DNA from: Shewanella litoralis
GTDB lineage: Bacteria > Pseudomonadota > Gammaproteobacteria > Enterobacterales > Shewanellaceae
Assembly: GCF_009828585.1 (NCBI RefSeq)
Contig: NZ_WSRZ01000005.1
Coordinates: 1-64,000 of the forward strand
Direction: 5' to 3'
DNA: 64,000 nucleotides
Shown: one piece after another, positions 47,760-57,747 of the stretch
Layout of the letters: each line of letters begins with the position of its first letter
Numbering within the stretch: position 1 is the first letter of the stretch
Translations under genes and position numbers: made by a program
Notes under the pieces: model-generated
The model's database searches: none
Seen by the model: the letters and a program-made list of their open reading frames with translations, nothing else
Told to the model about the DNA's origin: nothing

Positions 47760-47795
47760 GGTAAAATATCCACCAAAACAGCATGCTATTTTACC
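47760..47795. promoter_or_regulatory. inverted repeat upstream of pyrB
   Basis: GGTAAAATA (47760-47768) and TATTTTACC (47787-47795) are perfect inverted repeats with an 18-bp spacer, about 25 bp before the pyrB start. An operator or promoter role is possible. Confidence 0.35.
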
Positions 47796-47975
47796 GTTAT
47801 TTTATAGGGTATTTATCGGTTTTTTTTATAATGTGGCTGAGGCAAAATTGTAGCAGAAAATAAACAGCAGATAAATATGTCCCACGAGATTCACTTGCTT
47901 TGAAATAGAACAACCTAGTGAGAATTATGTCCCCATCATCAAGGTGTAAATAATGGGTAGCTCATCAATAAATGG

Positions 47976-49715
47976 CTAAATTTGCCCAGAGCGGATCTCT
48001 TGCAACAAGTTTGTCCAGCTGATTACCCCAACCACTTTCTGACCATTGGGATTATTGGGACTGTCGCGATAAATATACACTTCACCCGAACGTTTAGCCG
48101 CTAAAGCTTCATAGGCTTCGTTGAGTGTGGCACTGTCTGGCAACCCAGGCATAGGGTGACGAGACAGAGTGGTCGAGTCTTCAAAAGACTGCATTTCAAG
48201 GCGCAGCATTTCTATTTTTCCTTCGCCATTGCGAACCAGTACGGGCCGACCTTCTGCGCGCTTTAATACTTCAAGCAGCAGTTCATCGTCATCGTTTACA
48301 ATCACAAAGCGGCGGTCCATTAACACTCTTACGCCTTTCTTTTGTAAGCCCTGGTTTAACGGTGCAACCTTGTAACCCAGCCCCATAATGTCTAATTGTT
48401 TTAAGAAAATAGAGCTAGTGTTAAAGCCCTGGTAAGCCACCAAAAATGCCGGGATGGTAATAAACATGGCCGGTAAAATAATGGATGTGTCGTTGCTCAG
48501 TTCCAGCAAGGCCACCAGTGCAGCTAATGGCGCGCTTAAACAAACGCCCATCATGGCGGTCATGCCAATGACGGTATACAAGCCAACATACGGTGCAATC
48601 GATGGAAATAATAAGCTACTTAAAATCGCCAAAATAGCGCCGACTAATGCCCCGATACCATAAAGTGGACCAATTAATCCGCCAGGGACACCAAAGCCAA
48701 TAGCCGCAATGGTTGCCAGCATTTTTGCCAGTAACAAGCCAATTAAAAACAATAGGCTAGGGTGTTCGCTAATGGCTTCATGAATTGCAAAATCACCAGA
48801 ACCTAACGCTTGTGGCATCACAAGGCCAATCAAGGTGGTGATCGCTGCGGCAATGAATAAACGGTATATGAGCGGCCAGTTTTGGCCTTTAGCGGTTACG
48901 GTTAACAGAGAAAAGTTAAACAGTGCCGCAACGCAGCCGAGCACTACACCGCCGATAAGTAAAATCGGGTAATGGTCTAGTGGAATGCGGATAACATTAA
49001 TGAGTTCATATTCGTGTACATTGCCAAATACCAATTGGCTCGATACTGCGCCGCAAATGGCCGATAACATAATCGGGAAAAAATAATGAATTTTGTATTC
49101 GCGTACGATGACTTCAAATACAAATAATACGGCCGCGAGTGGCGCGTTAAAGGTTGCTGCAATCCCTGCGGCTATGCCACTGGCACACATAATACGTACG
49201 CTGTTGTCTGGCAGGCTAAATTTCTCAGCCATTACACTGGCGCTCACCGCGCCAAGGTGTATTGCCGGGCCTTCTTTACCGACAGAGAAGTTACTCATCA
49301 GGGCAATTAAGGCCTGAAAAAACTGCCCTGCAGCTGATTGCAGTGGCACTTTGCCATAATGTAATTTAAATCGATGCAAAACATAGGCAATGCCCATGCG
49401 GCGGTAGCGCTTTGAGCCTAACAATGACAATAACCAAATTAATGCCGCGCCAATCAACGGCAGATAACTTCGCCAGTCAGTTAATGTTGAACTGATAGTA
49501 TTCGTGTCCGAAAGCAGATATTGTTCTGCCCAAACTAGGCTTAAGCGAAACAGAATAATGACCAATGAGGCAATTATTGCAAACAGCAGAGCCAGTGCAC
49601 AAAGTTGTACACTAATTTTGGCTTGAGACAGTTTATCTCTAAATTCATTGTGCAGATATTTGCGCGCCGCTCTTTTGGCGTGAATAATAGCGACTTTATT
49701 TATCTTAAATTGCAC
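47976..49715 (-). CDS. CLC-family chloride channel/transporter with C-terminal CBS region
   Basis: A 579-residue membrane protein of the ClC family, about 16-18 helical segments to residue about 445, then a cytoplasmic CBS-type region (RRFVIVNDDDELLLEVLKRAEGRP onward, in parts). The gating glutamate is Glu148 in GKEGP. The position of the internal proton glutamate (E. coli Glu203, in FIIEEM) is valine here (FVFEVI, Val202), as in channel-type members. GVPGGLIGPLYG replaces the usual GGIFAP. It may therefore conduct rather than exchange. The neighbours hemL and erpA match the E. coli clcA locus. Confidence 0.88.
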   Translation of the reverse strand: MQFKINKVAIIHAKRAARKYLHNEFRDKLSQAKISVQLCALALLFAIIASLVIILFRLSLVWAEQYLLSDTNTISSTLTDWRSYLPLIGAALIWLLSLLGSKRYRRMGIAYVLHRFKLHYGKVPLQSAAGQFFQALIALMSNFSVGKEGPAIHLGAVSASVMAEKFSLPDNSVRIMCASGIAAGIAATFNAPLAAVLFVFEVIVREYKIHYFFPIMLSAICGAVSSQLVFGNVHEYELINVIRIPLDHYPILLIGGVVLGCVAALFNFSLLTVTAKGQNWPLIYRLFIAAAITTLIGLVMPQALGSGDFAIHEAISEHPSLLFLIGLLLAKMLATIAAIGFGVPGGLIGPLYGIGALVGAILAILSSLLFPSIAPYVGLYTVIGMTAMMGVCLSAPLAALVALLELSNDTSIILPAMFITIPAFLVAYQGFNTSSIFLKQLDIMGLGYKVAPLNQGLQKKGVRVLMDRRFVIVNDDDELLLEVLKRAEGRPVLVRNGEGKIEMLRLEMQSFEDSTTLSRHPMPGLPDSATLNEAYEALAAKRSGEVYIYRDSPNNPNGQKVVGVISWTNLLQEIRSGQI

Positions 49716-49767
49716 TGTTTAGCTCTAGGCTCATTGGCATTCGAATTCTTTAAAAGGTTGTTACCTA

Positions 49768-50538
49768 ATGTTAAATTATCACCGTTGGTTAGACAGACTG
49801 CAAGTTTTAGAGCGTAAAAATAGGACATCGAGCAAATACTTACTCAGCTTAGTGCTGGTGTCATTTCTATTGGGCGCGGTTAGTTTTAATCTTTGGCTGT
49901 CGTTTGCTCCAGACTCGACACCCAATAGTGCCAGTGGCAAGCGTAAATTATTACAGCAACTTGATGAGCAAGCTCAAGTCATAGCAAGCCGTAATATGGC
50001 GCTAAGTATTGCTGAAAATGCCAACAAAGAAATGCAAGATATGTTTAGTCAACAACTGACCCAGCAAAAAGCATTAGAGAAAGAGCTCGCGTTTTATCGC
50101 AGTGTTATGGTCACCGATGCAGACGTTGAAGGGGTTGCCATTAATACCGTAGAGCTGGCGCAAGGCGTCAGTGCCGAGCAATTTCAATTACGTATCGTGT
50201 TAACTCAGTTGCAAAAACGCAAGGCGAAAGTGAAAGCCAGCGCCGAGGTCACCTTAATGGGTAGCCAAAATGGCAAGACAAGCACATTGTCGTTAAATAA
50301 GTTATTGAACAAAAAGTTAGATTTTGAATTTAGTTACTTTCAAATTATGGACAGCGATTTTGTTCTGCCGGTAGGGTTTAGCTTGAAAAGGATAGCCGTT
50401 AAAGTGAAGGTGAATGCGAGTCGCGGCGTTAAAGGCGGTGCTATTGAGCAAACCTTTAACGTGCCTGAGCTGTTAATGGGCGAAAAAGAACTGCGGGTAA
50501 TACTTGAACAAAATAGTCAGGTAAAGGATAATTCTTAG
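49768..50538 (+). CDS. DUF6776-type single-pass membrane protein
   Basis: A 256-residue protein with a short cytoplasmic start, one membrane helix (about 24-45), a coiled coil (about 65-115, EQAQVIASRNMALSIAE onward) and a C-terminal beta-rich domain in the periplasm. It matches the layout of the DUF6776 family as I recall it. Function unknown. It lies 24 bp before erpA on the same strand, so co-transcription is likely, though no functional link is evident. Confidence 0.75.
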   Translation: MLNYHRWLDRLQVLERKNRTSSKYLLSLVLVSFLLGAVSFNLWLSFAPDSTPNSASGKRKLLQQLDEQAQVIASRNMALSIAENANKEMQDMFSQQLTQQKALEKELAFYRSVMVTDADVEGVAINTVELAQGVSAEQFQLRIVLTQLQKRKAKVKASAEVTLMGSQNGKTSTLSLNKLLNKKLDFEFSYFQIMDSDFVLPVGFSLKRIAVKVKVNASRGVKGGAIEQTFNVPELLMGEKELRVILEQNSQVKDNS

Positions 50539-50562
50539 TAGACACCGAAGTAAGAGGTAGTA

Positions 50563-50913
50563 ATGACTGAACAAACTGATGCAGCAATGCCGATCCAATT
50601 TACCGATGCTGCAGCAACTAAGGTAAAAGGGCTGTTAGAAGAAGAACAGAATCCTGAATTAAAACTACGTGTATACGTTACAGGTGGTGGTTGCTCTGGT
50701 TTTCAGTATGGCTTTACGTTCGATGAAAAAGTCAACGAAGGTGACTTCACTATTGAAAAGCAAGGCGTACAACTTGTTGTTGATCCAATGAGTCTTCAAT
50801 ACCTTATGGGTGGCGAAGTGGATTATACATCAGGCCTTGAAGGTTCTCGTTTTTTTGTTAAAAACCCGAACGCAACGACAACCTGTGGTTGTGGTGCGAG
50901 TTTCTCGGTGTAA
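50563..50913 (+). CDS. erpA: iron-sulphur cluster insertion protein ErpA
   Basis: A 116-residue A-type Fe-S carrier. The three cluster ligands are Cys44 (GGGCSGF), Cys108 and Cys110 (TTCGCGASF). It delivers clusters to IspG/IspH and others. A good AAGAGGT ribosome binding site precedes the ATG. Terminator at 50956-50983. In E. coli it also lies beside clcA. Confidence 0.96.
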   Translation: MTEQTDAAMPIQFTDAAATKVKGLLEEEQNPELKLRVYVTGGGCSGFQYGFTFDEKVNEGDFTIEKQGVQLVVDPMSLQYLMGGEVDYTSGLEGSRFFVKNPNATTTCGCGASFSV

Positions 50914-50955
50914 TCGTTATATCCGAAACTTCTTGTTGGGTAACAAACCTATAAT

Positions 50956-50983
50956 AAAAAAGCCGTCGAAAGACGGCTTTTTT
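50956..50983. terminator. bidirectional terminator after erpA
   Basis: AAAAAAGCCGTC and GACGGCTTTTTT pair perfectly around GAAA; it serves erpA and the convergent gene at 51004. Confidence 0.92.
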
Positions 50984-51003
50984 ATATCATTTTAGCGAGA
51001 AGG

Positions 51004-51465
51004 TTAACCGCTAATAATATTGAAGTTAATGCGCGACTTAAACCATGCTTTGACCTTGGTATTAAAGCTTATCCACACTTGTAACATCCCCACAGCGATA
51101 AGTACGCTATAAAGAATCCAGTCTGGCACGACTGTTTGGAACACACCAAAATCAACAGTGGTAGGCCCAGCGTCAAGATTATCAGGGTCGTACATAACAA
51201 TCGGTAACATGCTGTAGAGCATTAGCTGAAGCAGACAGTAAACTCGCAATAAATATAAAGCCGCTTTTTGTCTACCCACAATACCCAGCACTAACATCAG
51301 CGTTAATAAACATAACATTGCACTGAGTTCTGACATTGATTGGGCAGCAATTAGACCGCCAACCGAGGTAATGACATAAACCAGCATTAACGCGATAAGT
51401 CGCTTTGGTATGCTGGGTTTGGCCGCGTCAGTAGTGGTAACTGGCTGAGTTGATTCTTGGGTCAT
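51004..51465 (-). CDS. small membrane protein, unknown
   Basis: A 153-residue protein with about four helices (roughly 24-44, 47-65, 70-92, 115-135). The cytoplasmic start is polar and threonine-rich. It follows the DUF2750 gene by 14 bp and is probably in its operon. I do not recognise the family; it could be a DUF2569-like protein. No catalytic motif is apparent. Confidence 0.65.
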   Translation of the reverse strand: MTQESTQPVTTTDAAKPSIPKRLIALMLVYVITSVGGLIAAQSMSELSAMLCLLTLMLVLGIVGRQKAALYLLRVYCLLQLMLYSMLPIVMYDPDNLDAGPTTVDFGVFQTVVPDWILYSVLIAVGMLQVWISFNTKVKAWFKSRINFNIISG

Positions 51466-51479
51466 TATGCGCGATTCAA

Positions 51480-51866
51480 TTAGTGCTTAGACTGCGACTT
51501 TGGTGTTAAACGTTCGTTCACTTCGTAGGGTGGAACCACCACACCTAAGTCATCTTGCACTGGGAATACCGCAATAAATAAATCGTCATCTTCCATGCCG
51601 CTCACCCAACGCTCTTGAAATTCTGACAATGGAATCGCCAATGGCTCACACTCATTCCATTCGTCAACCGCCCACAGTGCGGCAGTTTCTTCTGACGGCC
51701 ACATCGGGATGCAGTCTTCATCTTCGGTGGTTAGCATGACGCAACCATCTTGATCTTGCAGAGTCCATATGGTTTGTTCTGCTTTAACTTGCTCAACCAT
51801 ATAATCGTAACGGCCTTCTGGCGTAAGATTCATTAACTCAGATACACTTTTGACTTTGTTGCTCAT
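51480..51866 (-). CDS. DUF2750 family protein
   Basis: A 128-residue acidic soluble protein. RYDYMVEQVKAEQTIWTLQD, MWPSEETAALWA and LSEFQERWVSGM fit the DUF2750 pattern (cytoplasmic, unknown role). The frame is open from 51878, but GAGAG serves ATG 51866. It lies between anmK and a small membrane protein gene, all on the minus strand. Confidence 0.8.
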   Translation of the reverse strand: MSNKVKSVSELMNLTPEGRYDYMVEQVKAEQTIWTLQDQDGCVMLTTEDEDCIPMWPSEETAALWAVDEWNECEPLAIPLSEFQERWVSGMEDDDLFIAVFPVQDDLGVVVPPYEVNERLTPKSQSKH

Positions 51867-51958
51867 ATTGACTCTCATTAATTAGTAAAGGCTTTGCTAA
51901 ACCCAATCGATTTGGCAAATTTGCAGTCATCATAACATTGAGACTCGCATTGAAAAAG

Positions 51959-53074
51959 TTATCTTGCTCTAAAACGACCGCCTAGCACGGCTGGGCGCGA
52001 TGCACCTGTAACAGCCGGTAAGTTGGCAGGTAAGTCGTTATGATGACGCATAGCAAGCCAGGCAAAGGCTATGCCTTCTACCCATTTGGCATCTACGCCT
52101 AGGCCTGCAGTGGTGTCCATTTTATAGCCTGGGACTAATCGCGCTAGGCGTTGCATTAATTCAGTATTGAGTGCGCCGCCGCCGCACACAAATAACTCGC
52201 CTGTGGCAGACAGCTTATTGATGTCATTAGCAATGCTGTGGCAGGTTAGGTCGAGTAAGGTTGATTGAATATCTTCCTGGTCTAAGTGGCTATAATCAGC
52301 TAATTGCTGCTCAAGCCATGCCTGGTTAAACAGCTCTCTGCCTGTGCTCTTAGGCGCAGATAAAGAAAAATAAGAATGCGATAATAGCTGCTTAAGAAAC
52401 TCAGGATCTGTTGCACCAGAGGCAGCCCAGGCGCCATTTTCATCAAACGCGTGGCCTAAGCTTTGGTGAACAAAGTAATCAATGAGAGTGTTACCAGGGC
52501 CGGTATCAAACCCGAGAACATCATCACTGTTGCCTGGTAAATAAGTAATATTAGCAATACCGCCAATGTTTAAAATCACTCGCGTTTGCCCTTGTTTAGC
52601 AAAGACTTGCTGATGAAATGCGGGCACGAGCGGTGCACCCTGGCCACCGAGTGCAACATCTTTGCGTCTAAAGTCGGCAATGACATCGATGTTGGTTTCA
52701 ACAGCGATGGTATTGGGGTCACCAATTTGCAGGGTAAAGCCCATTTCTAAATTAGGCATGTGACGCACAGTTTGTCCATGCGATCCTATTGCGATAACTT
52801 GCTCTGCAGTAATATCGGTTTTTGCCAGTAAGTTATTCACGGCTTGGGCAAATAATTTACCGACACTGCGATCAAGGCGACCTAAGCGATTGATTTCATC
52901 ATCGGTTGCAGCTTGGCATAAGCGCTGTAAGCCTTTTAACAAATGGCCCGGAATCGCTTCAGTATGGCCGGCAATTAATTTGGGTTGCTCAGCGGTAAAA
53001 TCAACTAACACGGCATCGACGCCGTCCATGCTGGTGCCCGACATCAGGCCGATAAAATATTCTGGCTTAGACAT
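51959..53074 (-). CDS. anmK: anhydro-N-acetylmuramic acid kinase
   Basis: A 371-residue ASKHA kinase that cleaves and phosphorylates anhydroMurNAc in wall recycling. [15 protein letters not shown] starts the ATP site; GFDTGPGN and VCGGGALN follow. It lies 41 bp after the M23 peptidase gene on the same strand, a wall-related pair also seen with tyrS in relatives. Confidence 0.95.
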   Translation of the reverse strand: MSKPEYFIGLMSGTSMDGVDAVLVDFTAEQPKLIAGHTEAIPGHLLKGLQRLCQAATDDEINRLGRLDRSVGKLFAQAVNNLLAKTDITAEQVIAIGSHGQTVRHMPNLEMGFTLQIGDPNTIAVETNIDVIADFRRKDVALGGQGAPLVPAFHQQVFAKQGQTRVILNIGGIANITYLPGNSDDVLGFDTGPGNTLIDYFVHQSLGHAFDENGAWAASGATDPEFLKQLLSHSYFSLSAPKSTGRELFNQAWLEQQLADYSHLDQEDIQSTLLDLTCHSIANDINKLSATGELFVCGGGALNTELMQRLARLVPGYKMDTTAGLGVDAKWVEGIAFAWLAMRHHNDLPANLPAVTGASRPAVLGGRFRAR

Positions 53075-53115
53075 GAAATACTCTCTGTACTGAAGTCGCG
53101 AGCAAGGCAGACAAA

Positions 53116-54657
53116 TTAATTGCTTGCCAATTGCTGCTGTTGATTTGATTTTAGTTGCGCCATTAACTGCTTGCTTAATGAGGTAAACTTACCTTTTTCG
53201 CTACGGTTAATAGGCATAGATTTTGGTAAATCTATGGTGCGTGGATTGCGATGTACACCGTTAACAATGAACTCATAATGTAAATGGGCACCGGTCACTC
53301 GGCCTGTTTTACCCAAAGTGCCAATCACTTGACCTTGTTTAACGGTTTCACCACGGTTCACTTTGCGTTTAGTTAAGTGTAAATATTTGGTGGTGTAGGT
53401 TTCGTTGTGCTTAATGAAAACATAGTTACCATTAAATTGATTGTACCCAGACTCAATCACTTTGCCTTTACCGGCGGCTTTGATCGGTGTGCCGATGGCT
53501 GCAACATAATCAACACCACGATGGGCCTTGATTTGACCGGTTACCGGGTGCAAACGTCGTGGGTTAAAGTTAGAGCTGACATACTTAAAGTCGACTGGCG
53601 AGCGTAAAAACGCTTTACGCATGCTGTTGCCGTTTTCTGAATAGTATTCACCGTCGGTGTAACGCACTGCGGTATATCGTTCGCCCTGATTAATAAACTC
53701 AGCGGCTAAAATATTGCCGTTACGTAAAAATTGGCCATCGGCATATTCTTGATCAAACAATAATGAAAAATGATCGCCTTTACGAATATCTAAAGCAAAG
53801 TCGACGTCCCAGCCAAAAATGTTGGCCAGTTCCATAATGTGATTTCCTGACAAGCCTGCGTCAGCGGCGGCGTTCCAAAAGTTGCTTTTAATGGTTGCGG
53901 TAATAAACGAGGTACGACTTTGCACTTCTTTGGTGTTTACCACTTCTTTGTAGCGGTCATTGTTATGACTGATCACCAAGGTAGACACTTTATCCATGCG
54001 ATAACTCAGTTCTTTTAACTCACCTAAATCATTTTTGCTGATGGCAATTTCTTCACCTGGCATAATGGTAAGCAAATTCTTTTTCGCCAAAGGCAGTTGA
54101 GTAATGTCATACACATCTTTCGCGGTTAACCCTGCACGGCTGAATAAACCGCCTAAAGTGTCACCTTTTGCGACTTCATAATATTCAACGGTGTAATCAT
54201 CGTTGCTCGCTTGCTGTTTTATTTTGGCTTTTTGTTTGGCGAGTTGGTTATCAATATCTTTGAGTACTCCATCGACACCCTCTGGGCGGGTTTGCAGCAT
54301 CGCAAGATGTTGTGCAAATGCCTCGTCGTCAGCCGTTGCAGATACCGACTCATGTTTGTTCACATTTTGTGGTGATAATGTACTGTTATCAAAGATATTG
54401 TCGGCAATCTCTTCTTGCTCAACGTCTTTGTTGTCTGCGGGGGGCGTCGGGGTTCTAAAGGCCAGCGGAGCAGAATAGCGAGTATCATTTTCTGTGGTAT
54501 TTTTATCTGTTGATTTACTCACTAATTGGGTTTGTTTAGATGCTTGAGCATCTTCCGATGGAAACATCAGAATAATAGTGGTTAACATCACTAATAATGA
54601 CAGTGTGATTTGATGTGCTTTTGGCAACAATGTGAATAAAGTTAGAAGCTTTGCCAT
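53116..54657 (-). CDS. mepM: M23 peptidoglycan endopeptidase (MepM type)
   Basis: An approximately 513-residue periplasmic hydrolase anchored by an N-terminal helix (about 14-32). A LysM/OapA-like wall-binding part starts near 150 ([18 protein letters not shown]). The LytM domain shows the zinc ligands HRGVDYV (first His/Asp) and HLHYE. It should cut meso-DAP-D-Ala cross-links during growth. ATG 54657 is used; an upstream in-frame TTG 54672 with GAGAG near it is possible. Next to anmK; divergent from tyrS. Confidence 0.9.
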   Translation of the reverse strand: MAKLLTLFTLLPKAHQITLSLLVMLTTIILMFPSEDAQASKQTQLVSKSTDKNTTENDTRYSAPLAFRTPTPPADNKDVEQEEIADNIFDNSTLSPQNVNKHESVSATADDEAFAQHLAMLQTRPEGVDGVLKDIDNQLAKQKAKIKQQASNDDYTVEYYEVAKGDTLGGLFSRAGLTAKDVYDITQLPLAKKNLLTIMPGEEIAISKNDLGELKELSYRMDKVSTLVISHNNDRYKEVVNTKEVQSRTSFITATIKSNFWNAAADAGLSGNHIMELANIFGWDVDFALDIRKGDHFSLLFDQEYADGQFLRNGNILAAEFINQGERYTAVRYTDGEYYSENGNSMRKAFLRSPVDFKYVSSNFNPRRLHPVTGQIKAHRGVDYVAAIGTPIKAAGKGKVIESGYNQFNGNYVFIKHNETYTTKYLHLTKRKVNRGETVKQGQVIGTLGKTGRVTGAHLHYEFIVNGVHRNPRTIDLPKSMPINRSEKGKFTSLSKQLMAQLKSNQQQQLASN

Positions 54658-54782
54658 TGACTCAGGTACCAATTTCTCTCTAGTGTTGTTATCTGCTAAG
54701 TGTACACTCTTTCATTTGCCGTGGCTAACAAGTAACATAGACCTCTTTATTTTTTGTGCAAGCCCTGGGAGTTGCAGTAGAG

Positions 54783-55979
54783 ATGGCGAATTTAGATCAA
54801 GTATTGGCAGAGATTAAGCGCGGTACCGATGAGATATTACTTGAAGCGGATTTGCTTGAGAAACTGAAAGAAGGGCGTCCATTACGCATCAAATTAGGTG
54901 CTGATCCTACCGCTCCAGATATTCACTTAGGCCACACGGTTATTTTAAACAAAATGCGCACCTTTCAAGAGCTCGGTCACGAAGTGATTTTCTTGATTGG
55001 CGATTTTACGGGCATGGTCGGTGACCCTAGCGGTAAAAACAGTACCCGTCCTCCGCTCACTCGCGAGCAAGTGCTTGCTAACGCTGAAACCTATAAAGAG
55101 CAGGTCTATAAAATTTTAGATCCCGCTAAAACTCGTATCGAATTTAATTCTAGCTGGTTAGAGCCATTAGGCGCCGCTGGGATGATCCGTTTAGCATCAC
55201 AACAAACCGTTGCCCGTATGATGGAACGTGACGACTTTAAAAAGCGTTATGCATCAGGCCAAGCGATTGCTATTCATGAATTTATGTACCCATTATTGCA
55301 AGGTTATGACTCTGTTGCGTTAGAGGCTGATGTTGAATTAGGTGGTACAGACCAAAAGTTCAATTTATTGATGGGTCGTGAGCTGCAAAAGGCGGAAGGG
55401 CAAAAGCCACAAACCGTGATCATGATGCCGCTGCTTGAAGGACTTGACGGCGTTAAAAAAATGTCTAAGTCGGCGTACAACTATATTGGCGTGAGTGAGC
55501 CTGCTAATGAAATGTTCGGCAAAATCATGTCAATTTCAGATGATTTAATGTGGCGCTACCTTGAGCTGTTATCTTTCCGTCCACTTGAAGAGCTTGCACA
55601 GTTCAAGTTAGATGTTGAAAACGGCACTAATCCACGTGATATTAAGATTTTATTGGCCAAAGAAATCATTGCGCGTTTCCATGATGAAGTGCAAGCACAA
55701 GCAGCACACCAAGCCTTTATCGATCGTTTCCAAAAAGGCGCGATCCCAGATGACATCGAAGAAGTGGTGTTAGAAGCGGGTGAAGGCTTAGCGATTGCTA
55801 ACTTACTAAAAGATGCTGGCCTTGTGGGCTCAACATCAGACGGTATGCGCATGATTAAGCAAGGTGCGGTGAAGATGGATGGCGAAAAAGTGGAAGACAG
55901 TCGTCAAATCTTTAATGCTGGCCTAGATGCTGTATTCCAGGTAGGCAAGCGTAAGTTTGCTAAAGTGATTTTGAAGTAA
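54783..55979 (+). CDS. tyrS: tyrosyl-tRNA synthetase
   Basis: An approximately 398-residue class I synthetase. The HIGH-type motif is HLGH (about 47-50, [13 protein letters not shown]), the second motif is KMSKS near 232, and an S4 RNA-binding domain forms the C-terminus. It belongs to the short-loop subtype (TyrZ-like) rather than the E. coli TyrS subtype. The frame is open from 54756, but ATG 54783 starts MANLDQVL and has AGTAGAG upstream. Confidence 0.94.
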   Translation: MANLDQVLAEIKRGTDEILLEADLLEKLKEGRPLRIKLGADPTAPDIHLGHTVILNKMRTFQELGHEVIFLIGDFTGMVGDPSGKNSTRPPLTREQVLANAETYKEQVYKILDPAKTRIEFNSSWLEPLGAAGMIRLASQQTVARMMERDDFKKRYASGQAIAIHEFMYPLLQGYDSVALEADVELGGTDQKFNLLMGRELQKAEGQKPQTVIMMPLLEGLDGVKKMSKSAYNYIGVSEPANEMFGKIMSISDDLMWRYLELLSFRPLEELAQFKLDVENGTNPRDIKILLAKEIIARFHDEVQAQAAHQAFIDRFQKGAIPDDIEEVVLEAGEGLAIANLLKDAGLVGSTSDGMRMIKQGAVKMDGEKVEDSRQIFNAGLDAVFQVGKRKFAKVILK

Positions 55980-55995
55980 CGCTTTAATCACTCGT

Positions 55996-56024
55996 AAAAA
56001 AACGGCTTATTAAGCCGTTTTTTT
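55996..56024. terminator. bidirectional terminator after tyrS
   Basis: AAAAAAACGGCTTA and TAAGCCGTTTTTTT are complementary; it serves tyrS and the convergent gene at 56052. Confidence 0.9.
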
Positions 56025-56051
56025 ATGTCTGAAATTTATTATTATTATTAT

Positions 56052-56528
56052 TTATTGCGACTCAAGTTGATCTGACATGGTTTGATAATCCATTAAATCC
56101 ATCTGTTCTATCAAACGTTCGGTATTGTTATCAAATTTAAGCGTCGTGACACCGGGTACCGCAAGGTCAATAATCTTCCCCGGTTTGCCGAATTGATCAC
56201 CCGGGCCGCGTAAACGATAGCTGCCAATAATCACCACCAGCGAACCGGTATTAAACATGTGTTCTATGTTTAAACGGTATTCAAGCACGCCTTCATGGGC
56301 GCGTTGTAAAAAACCAATAATTTGTCGTCCACCTGTGTAGGTGGTATTCGCTGTTTTGTCGAAAAAAATGGTATCACGAGAATAAAAACGTCGTAAAGTC
56401 GAATAGTCATGATCGGTTAATGCTTCCATGTACTTCATGGCTAGCTGCTGCTCTTTCGGCATGTCACCAATATTGGCGCTGATTGAAAAACTGCAAACTA
56501 AACAAAATAATAGCAATATTATTCGCAC
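56052..56528 (-). CDS. exported NTF2-like (SnoaL fold) protein
   Basis: A 158-residue protein with a signal peptide (about 1-18, ending S-I-S-A) and a single NTF2-like cone fold: KYMEALTDHDYSTLRRFYSRDTIFFD, then IIGFLQRAHEG. The fold is used by enzymes and carriers alike, so no function follows. It starts directly after the TRIC gene stop and forms an operon with it. Confidence 0.8.
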   Translation of the reverse strand: MRIILLLFCLVCSFSISANIGDMPKEQQLAMKYMEALTDHDYSTLRRFYSRDTIFFDKTANTTYTGGRQIIGFLQRAHEGVLEYRLNIEHMFNTGSLVVIIGSYRLRGPGDQFGKPGKIIDLAVPGVTTLKFDNNTERLIEQMDLMDYQTMSDQLESQ

Positions 56529-56529
56529 A

Positions 56530-57156
56530 TTAAATTCTCTTTGTTTTTAAATCGAAAGCCGGTAAAGACAAATGCCAGCGGATAGCGCTTAGGCGAATGA
56601 TTAAGGTACTGATCATTGCGATAAACATCGATGTCATACTGTCCATGCCAACCGCCAAGCTTAAGGTATAACAAATACCACCCACGATGGAAGCGGTTGC
56701 GTAAATCTCTGTACGTAACACCATAGGCACCTGGCGGCACAGTAAATCACGAATAATGCCGCCACCGACACCGGTAATTAAGCCCATAACGACGGCAATC
56801 ATGCCAGATAATCCCATTAATAAGGCTTTTTCGGCACCAATCACCGTAAACAATGCCAACCCTAACGCATCGGCTACGGGTAAGGTTAACGCCGGTAATT
56901 TATGCGGTTTACGCACGAGCACTAAACAGGCCAACACAGTGGCTAAAATGACAATGATGTAGTTAGGATCGCGGATCCAAAATACCGGTGTTGCGCCAAT
57001 TAATGCATCACGAATACTGCCACCACCAATTGCGGTCACAGAGGCAAGTACGATGACCCCAAATGGATCCATTCGATGTTTACCCGCGGCCAGCGCACCA
57101 GAAAGCGCAAATACTGCGGTACCACATAAATCGAAAATGTAGATCCATTGACTCAT
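56530..57156 (-). CDS. TRIC-type cation channel family protein
   Basis: A 208-residue inner-membrane protein with seven helices built from an inverted repeat: [15 protein letters not shown] in the first half and [13 protein letters not shown] in the second. The family (UPF0126; E. coli YadS/YicG) forms trimers that conduct monovalent cations. It overlaps the DUF2721 gene by four bases. In E. coli yadS also lies near erpA and mtnN. Confidence 0.9.
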   Translation of the reverse strand: MSQWIYIFDLCGTAVFALSGALAAGKHRMDPFGVIVLASVTAIGGGSIRDALIGATPVFWIRDPNYIIVILATVLACLVLVRKPHKLPALTLPVADALGLALFTVIGAEKALLMGLSGMIAVVMGLITGVGGGIIRDLLCRQVPMVLRTEIYATASIVGGICYTLSLAVGMDSMTSMFIAMISTLIIRLSAIRWHLSLPAFDLKTKRI

Positions 57157-57545
57157 TTACTTAGCTCTTTGAGGTGAATGTTGAGAGCATCAACTGAGAT
57201 GCGAATTTCAATCACCGATAAAATCAATGAATACAGTAACAGCAATAAACTTAAGCCAAACACCACCGAGCCAGTTTGGTTAAAGCCTGTGTAAATTAGT
57301 ATCATGCAAAGTACGCATAGGGCAAAACTACTTACTCCCGCTTCTTGCATTTTGCGGATAATAATAATGCGCTGACGTAAGTTTTTTATTTGGTCGCCCT
57401 GCACTGGTTTTTTATCGTTACTCAGTTGACGGATTAATGCCGCCAGTGAGAAAAACCGGTTGGTATAGGCCAGCAGTAACAATGAAATAGCCGGAAAAAG
57501 CAATGCCGGAGTGGTTAATGATACATGTAAGTTGTTGAGCAACAT
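57153..57545 (-). CDS. DUF2721 family membrane protein
   Basis: A 130-residue protein with three helices (about 12-30, 73-92, 95-115). The arrangement, with LIRQLSN and [20 protein letters not shown], matches DUF2721. Function unknown. ATGA overlap with the TRIC gene shows coupling, so a shared membrane role is likely. Confidence 0.82.
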   Translation of the reverse strand: MLLNNLHVSLTTPALLFPAISLLLLAYTNRFFSLAALIRQLSNDKKPVQGDQIKNLRQRIIIIRKMQEAGVSSFALCVLCMILIYTGFNQTGSVVFGLSLLLLLYSLILSVIEIRISVDALNIHLKELSK

Positions 57546-57747
57546 GGTATTCCTAAGCAGGTCTTTTAGCCGGTAATAATCAACTGTCAGTGACTATAGA
57601 GGATTTACACTGTTAAAGATGTAAGCCTTTTGCCAGACGTTAATATTAGCAATCGATTATGACGCTATGTCGTAATGTGTTAATAACTAATAAGTGTGGG
57701 CGTATTATCGCTAAATACTGCTGTGTTTAAAACAGTATTTACCTGTT

